Of a stretch of DNA of 64,000 nt, positions 13,086-25,400 are shown in pieces. This DNA is from Alisma plantago-aquatica. Its lineage: Eukaryota > Streptophyta > Magnoliopsida > Alismatales > Alismataceae. Both the position numbers and the translations under genes were made by a program. Where the stretch lies: positions 1,393,088,863 to 1,393,152,862 of the forward strand of contig OY856410.1 of the NCBI GenBank assembly GCA_963693085.1, written 5' to 3'. The notes under the pieces were generated by a model. The model was not told where the DNA came from, searched no databases, and worked only from the letters and a program-made list of their open reading frames with translations. Within the stretch, counting starts at the first letter, position 1, and the number at the start of each line of letters is the position of its first letter.

Positions 13086-14660
13086 TCATTTCAATAAGGC
13101 GGAGGTATGAAGAAATAAGAAACACCACTTGTCAAAAGAAAGGAGATAACAAAAATTAATAAGAGAGTAAAAGAGAAAAACTAGGGGTTTGTCCAAGCAT
13201 AGTATGTAAAACAAATTATTACATGCATTTGAATAACCCTAGATGTAATTCTATTCAAAGATCAAGGCAAGATAAAGTGTTGTAGAAAAAATAATGAATC
13301 ACAATTTTGACCCTCAAGATGACGAAATTCACTCGAAAAGCGTTGGGGCTCATGGCAAAGCAATGAGTCTTGCTTAGAAGGCCTTTTTTGCATAAAAAAC
13401 ACCAGTCTTGCATCAAAATCTAGCACTGGAGCAAAATTTGCATAAATTCAAGGATGCTTTAATTTCTACATACAATGTAGCTCTATATATCTTGCATCAC
13501 AATGCTATGCAAGCAACTCAAGATAGTAGATGTCCAAGTTAACGGACAAGCTTGAGTGAGAACTAAATAGGATACAAGCATAGCATATAGTTACAAAAAT
13601 TACTTTGATGAAAAGATAAACAAGGCTAGAACTATATGTATACGAACTACTAGTAGATTATATCGCAAGTTAGGACTACTAGTAGGGTCTAGATCATAGC
13701 AAAAGATGCATAAGTTAAAGAGCAAGCTATGAGTAGATGTAGAGATATATCCAAACAAGAAGATATGCAGTTTCAGAAGCATGAACGGATATAAATCAGT
13801 AGCAAATATGTATCATTACCAAAAGATGATTACTACTAAGAAACTCAGGTTGCATCACAAGATATACTAGATAGATGTAGCAAGTTACAACACAACAAAA
13901 GCAATTTTTAGACACAACCAAGAGATATAAAGAGATCATCATTAAAACATGCATAACAACTCAAGACAAGTAATTGCAAGATATAGGAATGCTACTAGTG
14001 GGATATCAAATTATAGCAACTAGAGAGATAGAGTTCTATGAAAGATAGACAATTTAAAGAAGGACAATAAGCATATATGAAGATACCAAGAGGAGTGCTA
14101 TAGAATAAGGCTATTGGTAGAGAAAATCTAGTTGAGAGGAAAAATCTCATCCAAAAAGCCAACTGTATATTTTGTGCACAGTGTTATGGTCGAGTTTCTG
14201 GGTTGAACCTTTCGACCGACAACATTTGTTGGCAACACCCATTAGTGCCTATCGGTCGAGTTTCTATCAAGACAAATTCGACTGAACCTGCTGTCAAAAG
14301 CACATATATTTCTAAAAACATATCTATAGACATGATACAAATATAAATCATATACAAGCTTGTGTAGGCAAGTTAGTAATCCACTATGAAAGCATTAGAA
14401 GTAGTTTTTGAGGAATAAAGTGATGAGAATCATAATATATCAATTTTGACTCAAAAACCACATGCATGGTGCACACTAACTTGGAGAAGGCACACTATGA
14501 TCGGATATGATCAAGAATAACATTACATTTGTGCTTACCATTGCTTTTCCACCTGTTGCCACCCCCTACTCATCTCACATTTCTTCTTCATGTAGATTGA
14601 GAAGTCAATTTATTTCAAATAGCTCGTGTTAATCCATTAGCAAGTGACCTACAAGAAGAA
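13086..14660 (-). other. Non-coding interior of the Sirevirus-like element
   Basis: A-rich on the + strand, without a frame that resembles a known protein. Integrase, RT and RNase H would be expected here or nearby in a full element and are absent. A short segment at 14180-14290 repeats the LTR words tcggtcgag. Confidence 0.55.
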
Positions 14661-14663
14661 AGA

Positions 14664-15113
14664 TGAAATGATGCCCAATCATGTTTTTGGGTCCAAAGGG
14701 GTTAGCTTAGCAAACAAAGTCCTATTTCTCTTGGGTGCTTTCCTAAAAGGGCAACAATTAGAATAATGACTAAAATCATTGCAATAGTTGCATGTGTCCA
14801 TCAACTTGGAACTAGAGGATTCTCCATGGAATACTGAAGGTCCTTTACCTTTGTTGTTCCTTTGACTACCATCATACCCTAAACCATGAAATGGTGCCCA
14901 ATCATATTTTTGGGTCCAGAGGGGTTAGCTTAGCAACCCAAGTCCTATTATACTTGGGTGCTTTCCTAAAAGGGAAACAATTAGAATAATGACCAAAATC
15001 ATTGCAATAGTTGCACGTGCCCATAGACTTGGAACTAGAGGATTCTCTATGGAAGATTGAAGGTCATTTACCTTTGTTGTTCCTTTGACTACCATCATAA
15101 CCTAAACCATGTC
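14664..15113 (-). repeat. About 222-bp tandem duplication inside gag
   Basis: The block beginning gatgcccaatcatgttttt (about 14669) recurs beginning ggtgcccaatcatattttt (about 14892), ending in both at the phrase ccatcataccctaaacc or its near-copy. Each copy on the - strand contains a CNYCNDF(S/G)HYSNC knuckle-like motif. The copy nearer gag has lost the final Cys of the knuckle (Phe instead). Confidence 0.85.
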
Positions 15114-16900
15114 TACCAATTTGTTTAGTAGTATGGTGTAGGATATCATTAATATTCTTTTTACCAACTAAGAATATTTGCAAAGAAGATCTCAAACTAT
15201 GATTATCATGCATAAGAGAAGTAATCATAGAATACAAATGATTGATTTTATCTTTAGCATGCAAATGATCATTTTCTAGGCAAAGAGCTTTGGTCATATA
15301 AGAATCTCTATCAATATGAAGAACAACAACATTATTCTCTCCATTAGTACAACTAGACCAAGATTCAAGAACATTGATTTCAGCAAGCAAGGAAGCATTT
15401 TCATTTTCAAACATAGTAATCTTAGAACTATAGATCCTATTTTCAGATTCAAAACCTTGCAAAGCCAAGTCCTTGTTCTTGTTTTCAGTTTTAAGAACAT
15501 CTATATCATGCATGAGGGAATCCAAAAAGTTACTATGCTCTACATTAGAACTATGCATGAGAGGTTGAGTTTATAGAAATCTAATTTTGTCAAGAAAGCT
15601 AGCATTTTCAAGTTTAAGAGCATCTAATTGGCTAAGACAAACATTTTTATCATCAAGCAAGCAAGTATTAGCATGTTCAAGATCATCTAATTCTACATGC
15701 AAATTATCAACAATTCTAGCAATCTTTTTCTTTTTCTTTTTAGAAGACTTAAGAGAGGCACGAGTAGCATGGATAATTGTAGTTAAACATTCTTTATCTA
15801 AAGAGTTTAGATTTACCTCATTTGAGTCTTCACTTGTTGAAGCCATAAGAGAAAAATTACATTCTCCTTCATCACTAGAGCTTGAGTTAGATCCTCCATT
15901 TAATTCTTTACTTAAGCTGGAGTTGGAGGAGTCACTTGAGCTTTAGTTGGAGGAGTCACTTGATCTTTTGTGCTATTTCTCCTTCTTCTTATACTTCTCT
16001 TCTCTTCTCTTGTGATGATGGGTCTTTTTGCCTTGTAGACAATCTATCTTGAAGTGACCTTTCTTTCCACACTTGAGGCACCAGATGGAGTAGGAAGGCT
16101 TGCCTTTGTAGAGTCTACCCTTGGAGTACATGACATCTTCTTCAAATTGAGAGGATGGAGATTGACCAACAATAGCCTCGATTTGAGCTTTGATTTAAGC
16201 CTTCTTCATTCTCTTAAGCTCTTTCTCCTCTTGTCTTTCTTCTTCATCTTGCTTACCAAATTTGACTTCATGGGCTTGTAGATTTCCTATGAGTTCTTCA
16301 ATAGGAATATCACCAAGAGACTTTACTTCTTCAATGGAAGTCACCTTGGGTTCCCACCTTTTTGGGAGAGTTCTAAGGATCTTTGAGTTGATCTCTCCTC
16401 TACTCATAGGATGACCTAGAACAACAAGACCATTCATAATGGTGTTGAGCCTTGAGTACATGTTGGCTATCTTCTCCTCCTTTTCCATATTGTTCTCAAG
16501 CAACCCTTTGAGCATGTAGACTTTGCTTTCCTTCACTTGAGTTGTCTCCTCATAAGTGACACATAACTTTCTTCATACCTTATAGGATGTTTCACAAGAA
16601 GAAATCCAGTTGAACTCGGTGGGGGTCATGGTGGCATAGAGGATGTTTATTGCTCTTGCATTCAAGATGGCTTTCTTCATGGTAGCTTCATACCATTCTT
16701 CCATCATTAGATTGTATGGACAGCCCACCATTTGCCATATCTCAAGACTTTTTCCTTGGATGTGGAATTGAAGCCTTCTCTTCTAATAGAGGAAGTTACT
16801 CCGATTAAATATTGGAAGGTTGACAAAGTATCTCCCATCTTGGTAGTCACCCATCTTCTCCTACTTGTGGAAGCATGCTTGGAGAAGACCTGCTCTGATA
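15064..16900 (-). pseudogene. Sirevirus-like gag, decayed
   Basis: On the - strand from 16900: an N-terminal part across broken frames; a UBN2-type Gag block at 16536-16195 with MLKGLLENNM and ILRTLPKRWEPKV; a CCHC zinc knuckle CLKCGKKGHFKIDC encoded at 16080-16039; then a long lysine/serine-rich and leucine/asparagine-rich coiled-coil stretch (15846-15064). The second knuckle lies in the duplicated block just downstream. Long coiled-coil Gag extensions are typical of Sireviruses. Several stops and frame changes interrupt it. Confidence 0.75.
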
Positions 16901-16903
16901 CCA
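16892..16903 (-). other. Primer-binding site of the Sirevirus-like element
   Basis: The - strand reads TGGTATCAGAGC exactly, two bases from the LTR end. This fixes the element's orientation. Confidence 0.9.
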
Positions 16904-16905
16904 AT

Positions 16906-18053
16906 TGATGATTCCTAGGATGGGTGATTGTGTTCTCTAGAGGGGGGTGAATAGAGCTGAATGCACTTAAAAAAAATTCATTAGACCTTCAAGATAAATC
17001 ATAAGATATGGTTGCTGATATGTGAAATTTGAGTGCAACTAAAACATACATAGCAATGATGAGATAGATTGAACATGCACCAACTAACAATCTATGTAGA
17101 GTGGTTCCATACTTCAAACTAAAAGTATGTCAGTCCACTACCTAGAGAGGTCATCCTCTAGGATTTCTTAACCATGTCTACTCATTATATTCACTTATAA
17201 GAGTTACAACATATGAACCACCAAAGGACTTACCTATCCAACCAAGAGTCTTATACTTCACCAAGGACTTACCCACTTTACAAGGAGTCTTCTACCTTCA
17301 ACAAGGACTTATCCACTTTTACACAAGTCTTTGGCATTGAAGGAATTACCCACTCTTCTTGCATCATCCATTAGAGTGAATAGGATATTTATAAGAGAGC
17401 TAGTTCTACATGTATATCTTTTTGAGTTTTGCAACATTCCAACGTCTAGAAACACTTTTATGTACTTTTTCGTACAGTGTGATCAGTCAAATTTTAGTAA
17501 AGGTAACTCGATTGATTGCACTACATGATAAAGCTATATTGACCCATCGGTCAAGCTTATCATGGATGAAAGTCGACTGATTGATTAAATTGATTTTGCT
17601 CAGCGCATGGATCGGTCGAGTTCTGTGAATGTGCAACTCGACCGATTCAAAGTCATTCTCAAAATCCATTAAGGATCGGTCGAGTTTGTGACTCGACCAA
17701 TGAAAGGCCTATAATGAATTTTGTAAAATGTCATTAAAGTGCTTAAATATTCGATTTAAGTGCTCCTGATTTTTTCTAAGATTAATTACAAGTCATACAA
17801 TCATTACAAGTGATTTACAACATGATTCAGATGGATTTACATCATATTCCACAAAATTGCACTTTCATTGATTTTGACTTTTATTTTCTCCATGTTAGGA
17901 TGCACAAGTTAGGGCATTTGGAGTGTGTCTATACCAAATCTGAAATCACTCAAATAGAAGCATTAGACACAAATAAGTGGAATGGTTTAGTCATCATCAA
18001 AACAAGGGTTTAGTCAATTTAGACCTTGAGTCAATATTGACATAGAGTCAACA
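16906..18053 (-). repeat. Right (5') LTR of the Sirevirus-like element
   Basis: About 1,148 bp, TG...CA bounded. It contains a perfect inverted repeat, atcggtcgagtt (17611-17622) and aactcgaccgat (17635-17646), and a second close pair at about 17675-17700. In the left LTR the same palindromes are degraded. A stretch of about 430 bp present in the left LTR is absent here. Confidence 0.85.
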
Positions 18054-18058
18054 TCGTC
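18054..18058. other. Right target-site duplication (TCGTC)
   Basis: Follows the right LTR end and is followed by ttgtacttttc, exactly continuing the interrupted Copia B gag sequence. It differs from the left copy by one base. Confidence 0.75.
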
Positions 18059-18720
18059 TTGTACTTTTCTTTCTCCTTATCTTGAGTGTTGAAGATCTAG
18101 ATTTGGGCTTAGCCCCAGAACTCTTCATGGCCTTGATTTCATCCTTGGACTCAACTCCATTGATCACCATCACGAATTTGTCCTTCATTCTTGCTTTAGC
18201 ACTAATTAACATGCCAAGAAAATCTGACAGCAGTCTGGCCATTTTATTCAAATGGTAACACTCATTAAAATGGCTATATGATTTAGGCAATGACTGCATA
18301 ATCATATCCATGGCCAACTCTTGGCTCAAAGAGAATCCCAACTTTTCAAGATGTTCCACATGTCCAATCATATTGAGAACATGGGTCTCTACTAAGTCTC
18401 CCTTTGTCATCTTACACTCAAAGAGCGTCTTTGAGATATTGTACCTTTCTTGCTTTGTGTGCATATGGTTCAACTTCTTAAGATGTGTTGCCATCTCAAG
18501 TATCCCCATGTCCTTACACTACTCATGCAACTCATAGTTCATGCAACTTATCATAATGTGCTTTATATCCAAGGCACCGTTGGCGTGCTTCTAGTAAGCA
18601 TCCACCTCATCCATAGCTGCATCAGGAATAGGTATTTCTAGCATTGGTGTTTCTAGGACATAGAGATTGTGCTCCTCATTGAGAACCCTTCTCAAAAGTC
18701 TAAAACCAGTCATGGAAATT
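18059..18720 (-). pseudogene. Copia B gag, decayed
   Basis: The - strand frame 18509-18048 carries the UBN2-type block (LFECKMTKGDLVET, MIGHVEHLEKLGFSLSQ) followed by the lysine/serine-rich tail. It matches copy A gag at 3748-4448, but here both halves lie in one frame, so B keeps the better gag. The frame opens at an internal Met; the conserved N-terminus lies upstream (18510-18720) with stops. Confidence 0.8.
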
Positions 18721-19946
18721 TGTCTCGTTAATTTTGTCCTTCCCAAGGATTAATCACAATGATGATTTGATTTTCATTTGATTCTATAAGAAAATTTTGC
18801 ATTTTGCCAAAACTCTTTTTTATTTGATTTGATTTGAAAAATTGACGATATTCAATTAGGTTTTTAATTAATTGTCACTCCCACTATTTTATTCAAATTG
18901 ATATCCCTCACATACCAATTTGGAAGATTGCAACATACAACCTTCTAGTGAGCCAAGATCCAAAACAATTCAACTATTACTCGGTCAACGCCAGTGTCCA
19001 TAGTCAATTATTGAGATAGGCAACTTTTTCCAATTGCATCATATGCAATTCTTGGATAGATGATATGCACAACTCCTTATCATAGTCATATTATACCTAT
19101 GATGATTAATATCATTCAAGACACTAGTTAAGTCTGACTGAAAAGCCACCACGATAGAATATGTACCCTACTTGGGCAGAACCTACATATCTACCATCAC
19201 ACTTCCACGAGATGGACAATGCATCACGCTTGGGTGTAACCTACGCTTGATCGATCAAGCTTTTCATGTGTGTTGCGTGTGGAAAGCATCTAAGACTTAA
19301 TATAATATTGAGGGAGCTTGTATTTATAAATACATATACATTATCTAATCACCACATATATAATATGTATCATATACATGAATATATACCACAACTAAAA
19401 CATTCAAAAAATGTAAGTGATGGTTTTGACCATTCTATTGTAATTCCTTGGAGCCACTAAGAATTACCACCATCTAGGTCTACATCTCATACAGAAACAT
19501 ATTGTTGATGAAGATTTATGCTTGCCAATCTGGATTAATCGATTCAACCCTTGAACCGATAGGCTCGCCCCCTGGCCGGTCGGTTGGCCGTCACACCCAT
19601 CATATGGACTCTGGTCCACCATCTTTTGGGTCCTCCAGTTGATCGGTTGGACCTGTAGTCAATCAATTCAGCTTCTTGGGTGGCTCGTCTTCTTCTTTGT
19701 AATAAGAAATCAAACTATCCTAATTTTACATGATCATAGAGAAACCTCGAGTTACATTCGAGGGGAGAAAAGGTAGGAGAGAATAATAATTTTATAATTG
19801 GAAGATAAGGCAGAGGCTCAGTATGAAAACCAAGATAATTTAGGAAAAACCAACCACACAACCATCCACAGATATATAGGATTATTGGCCATGACCATGC
19901 TTCACATCCACCATCAAAACTCAATTTTAGGGAGACATGTGTAAAC

Positions 19947-20033
<87 letters not shown>

Positions 20034-20146
20034 AATTGTATGTGGTATTTGATTGGACATTAATATTCACATTGTATGCAATAAATAAACAATTAAACCA
20101 AAAATTCAATCATATCGATTATCCTAAAACATAGTAGATTGACGTG
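18721..20146 (-). other. Long untranslated leader of Copia B
   Basis: Aligns with 4501-5882 of copy A. No coding frame is visible. It includes the (AT)n expansion at 19951-20031. Confidence 0.6.
19951..20031. repeat. (AT)n microsatellite, about 40 units
   Basis: An uninterrupted TA run sits in the leader of copy B. The homologous place in copy A (5737-5758) has only a short interrupted TA stretch, so the expansion happened after the two internal regions diverged. Confidence 0.95.
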
Positions 20147-20158
20147 GCTCTGATACCA
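20147..20158 (-). other. Primer-binding site of Copia B
   Basis: The - strand reads TGGTATCAGAGC exactly, one base from the LTR end at 20160. Confidence 0.9.
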
Positions 20159-20159
20159 T

Positions 20160-22155
20160 TGTAGAGAAATATAGTGACAAAACAGGCAGTGGAAACAAAC
20201 ATTTAGCTACCATATTCCCCTTAAACCAACTGAATGTGTTAATAATTATGCAATGTGAAGGATGATTTTAAGGATATACCTGGTCTTGGAGTAAGTCCAC
20301 TAACAATCTCCTCGTCATTGTTGTTGTACGACTTTCTTGTAGTTGGACTCAGATGGCGTCTGTAATACCTTCTTAGTCTCCACCATAGATAGCAGGCTGA
20401 CATTGTCCTCCTAGCGGGAGGTAACAACATCCATGCCTCTATGGAAGTCCACACGAACAACCTATAACTACTATCGTTCTAGTAGAACATATAGGAAGGA
20501 GTTGTCTCTCCTACTGGTGTACTATTCACCAACTTGCTCTCACACAATTGTTCTCCCTTTCTATCCCTCCCTTTATCAGGTAGGACTTGCTTAGGTTCGC
20601 TCCGTTAGAGGCAATTGATGTGTCTGAGAAACCCCTAGTACCCCTCTATTTATAGGAGGGCTAGGTTCAGGGTTCCCAGTCTGTGTGGGAGTAGAAAGGA
20701 TCAGAATCTCATGAAAATTCACAACCTACGATAGGCGAAATGGTCAGTTCGCTAAGCAAAACGATCAGTTCACCCAACGAACCGGTCGTTTCATCATGTT
20801 TTACAATCGTATATGTATTGAAAATTTTAATCCAATTAATGCATGACATGACGTCAACACTAATCCTTAATGCAATAGAATCAAACCATGAAGTTGGGCA
20901 TCTCCCTTCACAAAATGATCATTTGGCAACCTCAATCCAATTGGTTCACTAAGTGAATTGGTCATTTCACTCCCCAACTCATCTAGAATTCAGCCAATGC
21001 AATATCCAATCAACCTGACACTCCAACCGGTTGGTTCAACACTTGAACCGGTCAGTTGGGAGTCCGTTCACTTAATTTGTTGCTTGAATTGAATGCCTAA
21101 ACACTTTAGCAATCAATTCAATTTTAATTCATGATTAAACTCCTCTTCTAGGTGCATCCTATGTGTGTGACCCTACAGGTCCCATAATACATTGGTAGTG
21201 AATGTCTACAACCAATTATGACATCACAAGCAAATAGCAGTGTCTAGTCACACATCATTACTATCCAAGAAAATGGAAAGTTGGAGAACAACTTCAACCT
21301 ACAATCTGCAATTGGTGTTATAGTGTTTTTATAGTCCCTTTGTCATTGATATCCAGATTGAACTCAAGGCATGAAATAGTCATCCTCTTCAACATTTGAA
21401 TCCAAGTTTTTTGAACTAGAGCAGACTATCTGAGATATATGTAAGTTCAATATCACATATTGACTCACATGTGCATGGCCATGCATTTCTCAGTTTCTCT
21501 TATCAAGTGGACAAGTATCATACTCCTGTAGGAGGGACAAATCCCATCTACATCACTCACAGTCATTCCCATGTGTCACAGTGCACCCAATCATCACCTT
21601 TATGACAATCCTTATTCAGGATCACGGTGGATGATGTCAAAGCATACATAATGACATGTGATGTGTGTAGTGACTTCAAGTCTAAGAACCATAATCACCA
21701 CCAACACTATAAGAGATGATTCTGACTACTAGTTATGGTTTTCATGTATCACTCTTATGGTGGGTATGTCCTATACAGTACTCTCTAACAAGTATCTATG
21801 TGCTTGTTTTGATATCACAAACCATGTTTGATGAGGTTCTCTCATCAATCAACACACACTCTAGTATTATGTGTTATTGTTGTCTATCAGCCTTCCACAA
21901 TAACATCCAACTAGGGACATAATAAGAATTTATTTACTCTTAACATCTGTATCATCTCAGTGTTGAAGTCACGTACTTGAAGACATACATCATTGGGTAT
22001 TATCATTGTCTAGACATTTATTATGTTACTTCATTATCTCATAATTGAATAAAATATAATAAATTGGAAGCGTGCCTTCATTATCAATCAAATCCTTTAC
22101 CAGCTATGCCATTACAATCATAATATGATTGGCTCTTTGGGCATACATACCAACA
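20160..22155 (-). repeat. Copia B 5' LTR (complete)
   Basis: About 1,996 bp; on the - strand it runs from TGTTGGTATG at 22155 to TTTCTCTACA at 20160. The sequence right of 22155 (tttatctcatttac) is not a polypurine tract, so this is the outer edge of the complex. An inverted pair accggttggttcaa / ttgaaccggt lies at 21026-21052. Confidence 0.9.
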
Positions 22156-25100
22156 TTTATCTCATTTACTACTTTCATATCTGAATAAATAAGTAGGATA
22201 CTGTCTACAAGTAAGCATAACATGAATCTCCATAATGATCTTGTAGTAAATACACTTGTCGAAATCAATAGAAACAAAGCCAAAATATGATATCATTGAA
22301 TGAAACATGCCACTGCTTATGGGTCTTTTTTAGCCATACAATGACGCAACAAATATACACAATTTGGACTCACTCCCACATCCCACAAAACCCTCAGGTT
22401 GTTCCATATATATCTCCTATTGAAGATCATGGTGTAAGAATACAATCTTCACATTTATCTTATGGGTATAGATATCATACTTCTAATCATGTCTATGAGA
22501 ACACAAATTAAGGTCATGCAAGAAATAGGAGAATATGTATCAAAATCTATTAATTCCCTTCGTGTGTAACCCTTAACAACTAGTCTACTCCTATACTTAT
22601 TTATAGTCTTACATGCATTAAGTTTCTTCTTAAATTTCTATTTACACCCAAATACAAAACAACCAAGAGGCAAATCCACTGATGCCTAAGTGAGAGAATC
22701 GATTGGATTTGATCAATAATGTCTTACTTCCAAAACTTAGCCTCTAAAGAGGTCATATTTAGTTTGAAGGATACAAGTTCATTCTCAACACTATAAGAGA
22801 GTAACTCACTTCTAAAGTCCTTGGATGTCTTAAGCCATTTATTTTTCCTTACTTCAACCATCTCCTCAAAATTATCTGAGTCATCCCCACATTTTCATCC
22901 CTTCTATGTGCTCAAGAACAAAACTTGTGGTGATTGAATCCTCTTGGGAAACTTCCTTGGAACACTGGATTTCACGGGACCAACATCCTAAAAGTGTTAA
23001 ATCATGAAGTTTCACTATAGTATTGACATCATTTGTTGAGATTTCAGAATTTGAAATCAAGAATCTATAGGCATAACTTGTCTCCATGTAACCCAAAAAA
23101 GTTACATCAACAATTTTCGGTCCCAATTTCTTCCTTTTGTGTTCATGGAGAAGTACCTTTGCGAGGCACCCCCACACTCAAAGATATTTGAGACTTGCCT
23201 TTCATTCTCTTCATAACTAGTAGGAACTACTCTCTTTATGTTTATGGGGAACTTTGTTAAGAATTTGTCAAGTTGTATTCAAAGCTTCCCCCCATATAAT
23301 GTTGGACTAATATGAATATTGAAGCATATTATTTACCATGTTTGTTAGGGTTTGGTCATTGCATTGTGCAATCCCATTGGATTGTGGCAAATAAGGAGCA
23401 ACATGTGAGCTATACCATGGAATTGACAAAATTCTAAGAACAAGTTTATTGTATACTCTCCTCCCCTATAAGACCTCAATCTAAAGTATCTAACTAGTTT
23501 GTATTTTTTATTCTTCCTTAGATATTCTAAATTTTTCAAATGCCTCGTCTTTACTTTTAAGCAAGTAACCATAAAAATATTTACTAGTGCCACCAATGAA
23601 AGTTATAAAATAACGTCTATGATTCCTAGTTGTAATTTCATTAAACTCATAAATATTTGTATGCACTAAATCCAGTATTTCATAAATATATCCACACAAT
23701 TAACGTTTTATATGTACTTCAGCTTGTAGAAAAATTTCAAATCTACTATTAGTAACATCATATTTAGAGTTTGAATCCAGAATAATCATACATTTTGTTG
23801 ATCCGACAATTCACATGGCCAGAACGACAATGCCATGCACAAATGAAACAATATTTAAGCTAACTGAATTTTCACTCAAATCAATGGCATAGTTTAAAAC
23901 AACATGTTCAACATGAATCTTATACACATTCTCCAAATCACATAAGTACCCCTTGCCAAAGAGTAAACTATCTCAAACACGAGTAATAATTGCTTCATTA
24001 CATTTATAATATATTATTAAACCTTAAACCATTTGTAACTAAAATGCACCAGTTATTACGTTATGTCAGATATATGGAATGTGTTTGGCTTTGTGATAAA
24101 TCAAAATATTTCCCGAAGGAAACTACAAATCCACATATCATTTGCTTTGACTTTTACTGTGCTTGCAATGTCTAACAGATCGACTTGAAGAGGCCTAGTC
24201 AGATATAGATAAGGACTATCAACACAAATATGCACATTGGCCCCAATGACTATAATTTAGTAAATCAACTTAAGCAAGGATTTTATGTTTAGAAACATAC
24301 CCATTGTTGAAGTTCAAAAAAGCAGTCATCACACTAACCACCAACTCTTCAACTACAAATGTAGTAGTTTTTTATTTGCCTTTTTTGTAGGACAATCCTT
24401 ATTCTAGTGGCCAACTTGTCTACAACTCCAAGAAGATTTGTTATTTGATTTTGTCTTAATCTGGGAATTAGGATTATGTATGTTATTCATTTTCTTATAT
24501 TTGTTCTCAATAGTCGTAGGATTTACAATAGGGTTTATATCAATAGACATTTTGACATTGTACTCTTTGAAGTGCTCCTCCCTTATTGAAATATCTAGCA
24601 TACGTTTATTTGGGATATGTCACCCTTCTAGTATTTAAGATTCATGCCAAATGCATCCTAAGACTTAGGGAACTTTTCAATATAGATATTAAAACATTTT
24701 TTAGGTAATTTCATACCCATTTCTCGAAATTCATGACAAGATTTGGAATCATGTACCTAATTATAATAGATTTACCAACCACCATACAAAAATTAAGAAA
24801 TTTAGAGACAAAATATTTTTAAACATCCTTATTTACTATTTTATATTTCTTATCCAATGTAAGCATTATAATCATTTGTCATGACGGGAAGTTTGGAGTG
24901 CACATCTTACAACTTGTTTGATAGTTCAAAGAGATTACATCTTCTACACATTTGATCAACCTCTTTCCAGTCAGTGATTTTTTTAGTATTCATAGTATCA
25001 TTTCCATAAAGTTTAGGTTCACCCTTTTTAGGATAGTCAAGAAATACTATCATTCTAAGCCAAATTTCCATCCATCTTTGCCACTGTGTGAAGTTGACGA

Positions 25101-25400
25101 TGTAAATCTTTTTGGCATACCAGATATATCAATCTTAGGATGACAAGAACAATGACCAAACATGTTAACTGATGATGTATTGCTTTCTTTAAAAGTATTG
25201 GATTTTAAATTGGTGTTACAAGCAATGACAACCAAGTGTAGTTTAATTAATAGGTGTGCAAGACATATTTAAGTTTTACATAAGAAAGGTAAGATCAAAC
25301 AAAGTAGGAGAAATAAAAAGAATATGGTTAGAAAACTCAAATCAGATCGCCTGCTTATTTGAAGAGGACGTTACTTGAAGAAATCAACTCTCTGATATGT
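22156..25400 (-). pseudogene. Old Copia element (different family), truncated
   Basis: Read on the - strand: degraded gag (about 25250-24450, with GMPKRFTSSTS); a knuckle at about 24440-24390 in which the first Cys is Ser and a stop follows the His (SWSCRQVGH); integrase pieces at 23699-23345 (RYFITFIGGTSKYFYGYLLKSKDEAF) and 23177-22881 (MWGCLAKVLLHEHKRKKLGPK); and the start of RT at about 22600-22160 (RLVVKGYTRRELIDF, then LKKTHKQWHVSF). It stops at the edge of the Copia A/B complex, whose insertion probably split it. No LTR was identified; a weak primer-site-like match near 25390 is uncertain. Confidence 0.7.

Larger units (their letters stand above)
11153..18053 (-). mobile_element. Sirevirus-like Copia element, pol missing, nested in Copia B
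   Basis: A 6.9-kb unit with two LTRs (11153-12730 and 16906-18053), a tRNA-Met-type primer site beside the right LTR, polypurine tracts beside the left LTR, and a 5-bp target duplication. It is therefore oriented on the - strand. Only gag-like coding sequence is found (about 14660-16900). The 12731-14660 stretch has no integrase, RT or RNase H that I can recognise. Repeated polypurine tracts, a long coiled-coil Gag and CCHC knuckles are traits known in Sireviruses. It is probably a non-autonomous or internally deleted copy. Confidence 0.8.
267..22155 (-). mobile_element. Tandem Copia complex: LTR-internal-LTR-internal-LTR
   Basis: Two Copia internal regions (A, 688-5895; B, 7982-20159, interrupted) share one middle LTR, with a partial LTR on the left and a complete one on the right. 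The three LTRs share the - strand start TGTTGGTATG. Where complete, each is preceded by a primer-binding site resembling TGGTATCAGAGC (tRNA-Met type). Domain order on the - strand is gag, protease/GAG-pre-integrase, integrase, RT, RNase H, which is the Copia order. All reading frames are broken. The sharing of one LTR fits unequal recombination between LTRs of related copies rather than two independent insertions (inference). Confidence 0.8.

Noticed and set aside
15316..15946. + strand open frames of 86 and 119 codons
   Set aside because: Antisense shadow of the coiled-coil Gag on the - strand.
19927..20134. Open frames rich in Ile-Tyr
   Set aside because: Translation of the (AT)n microsatellite.
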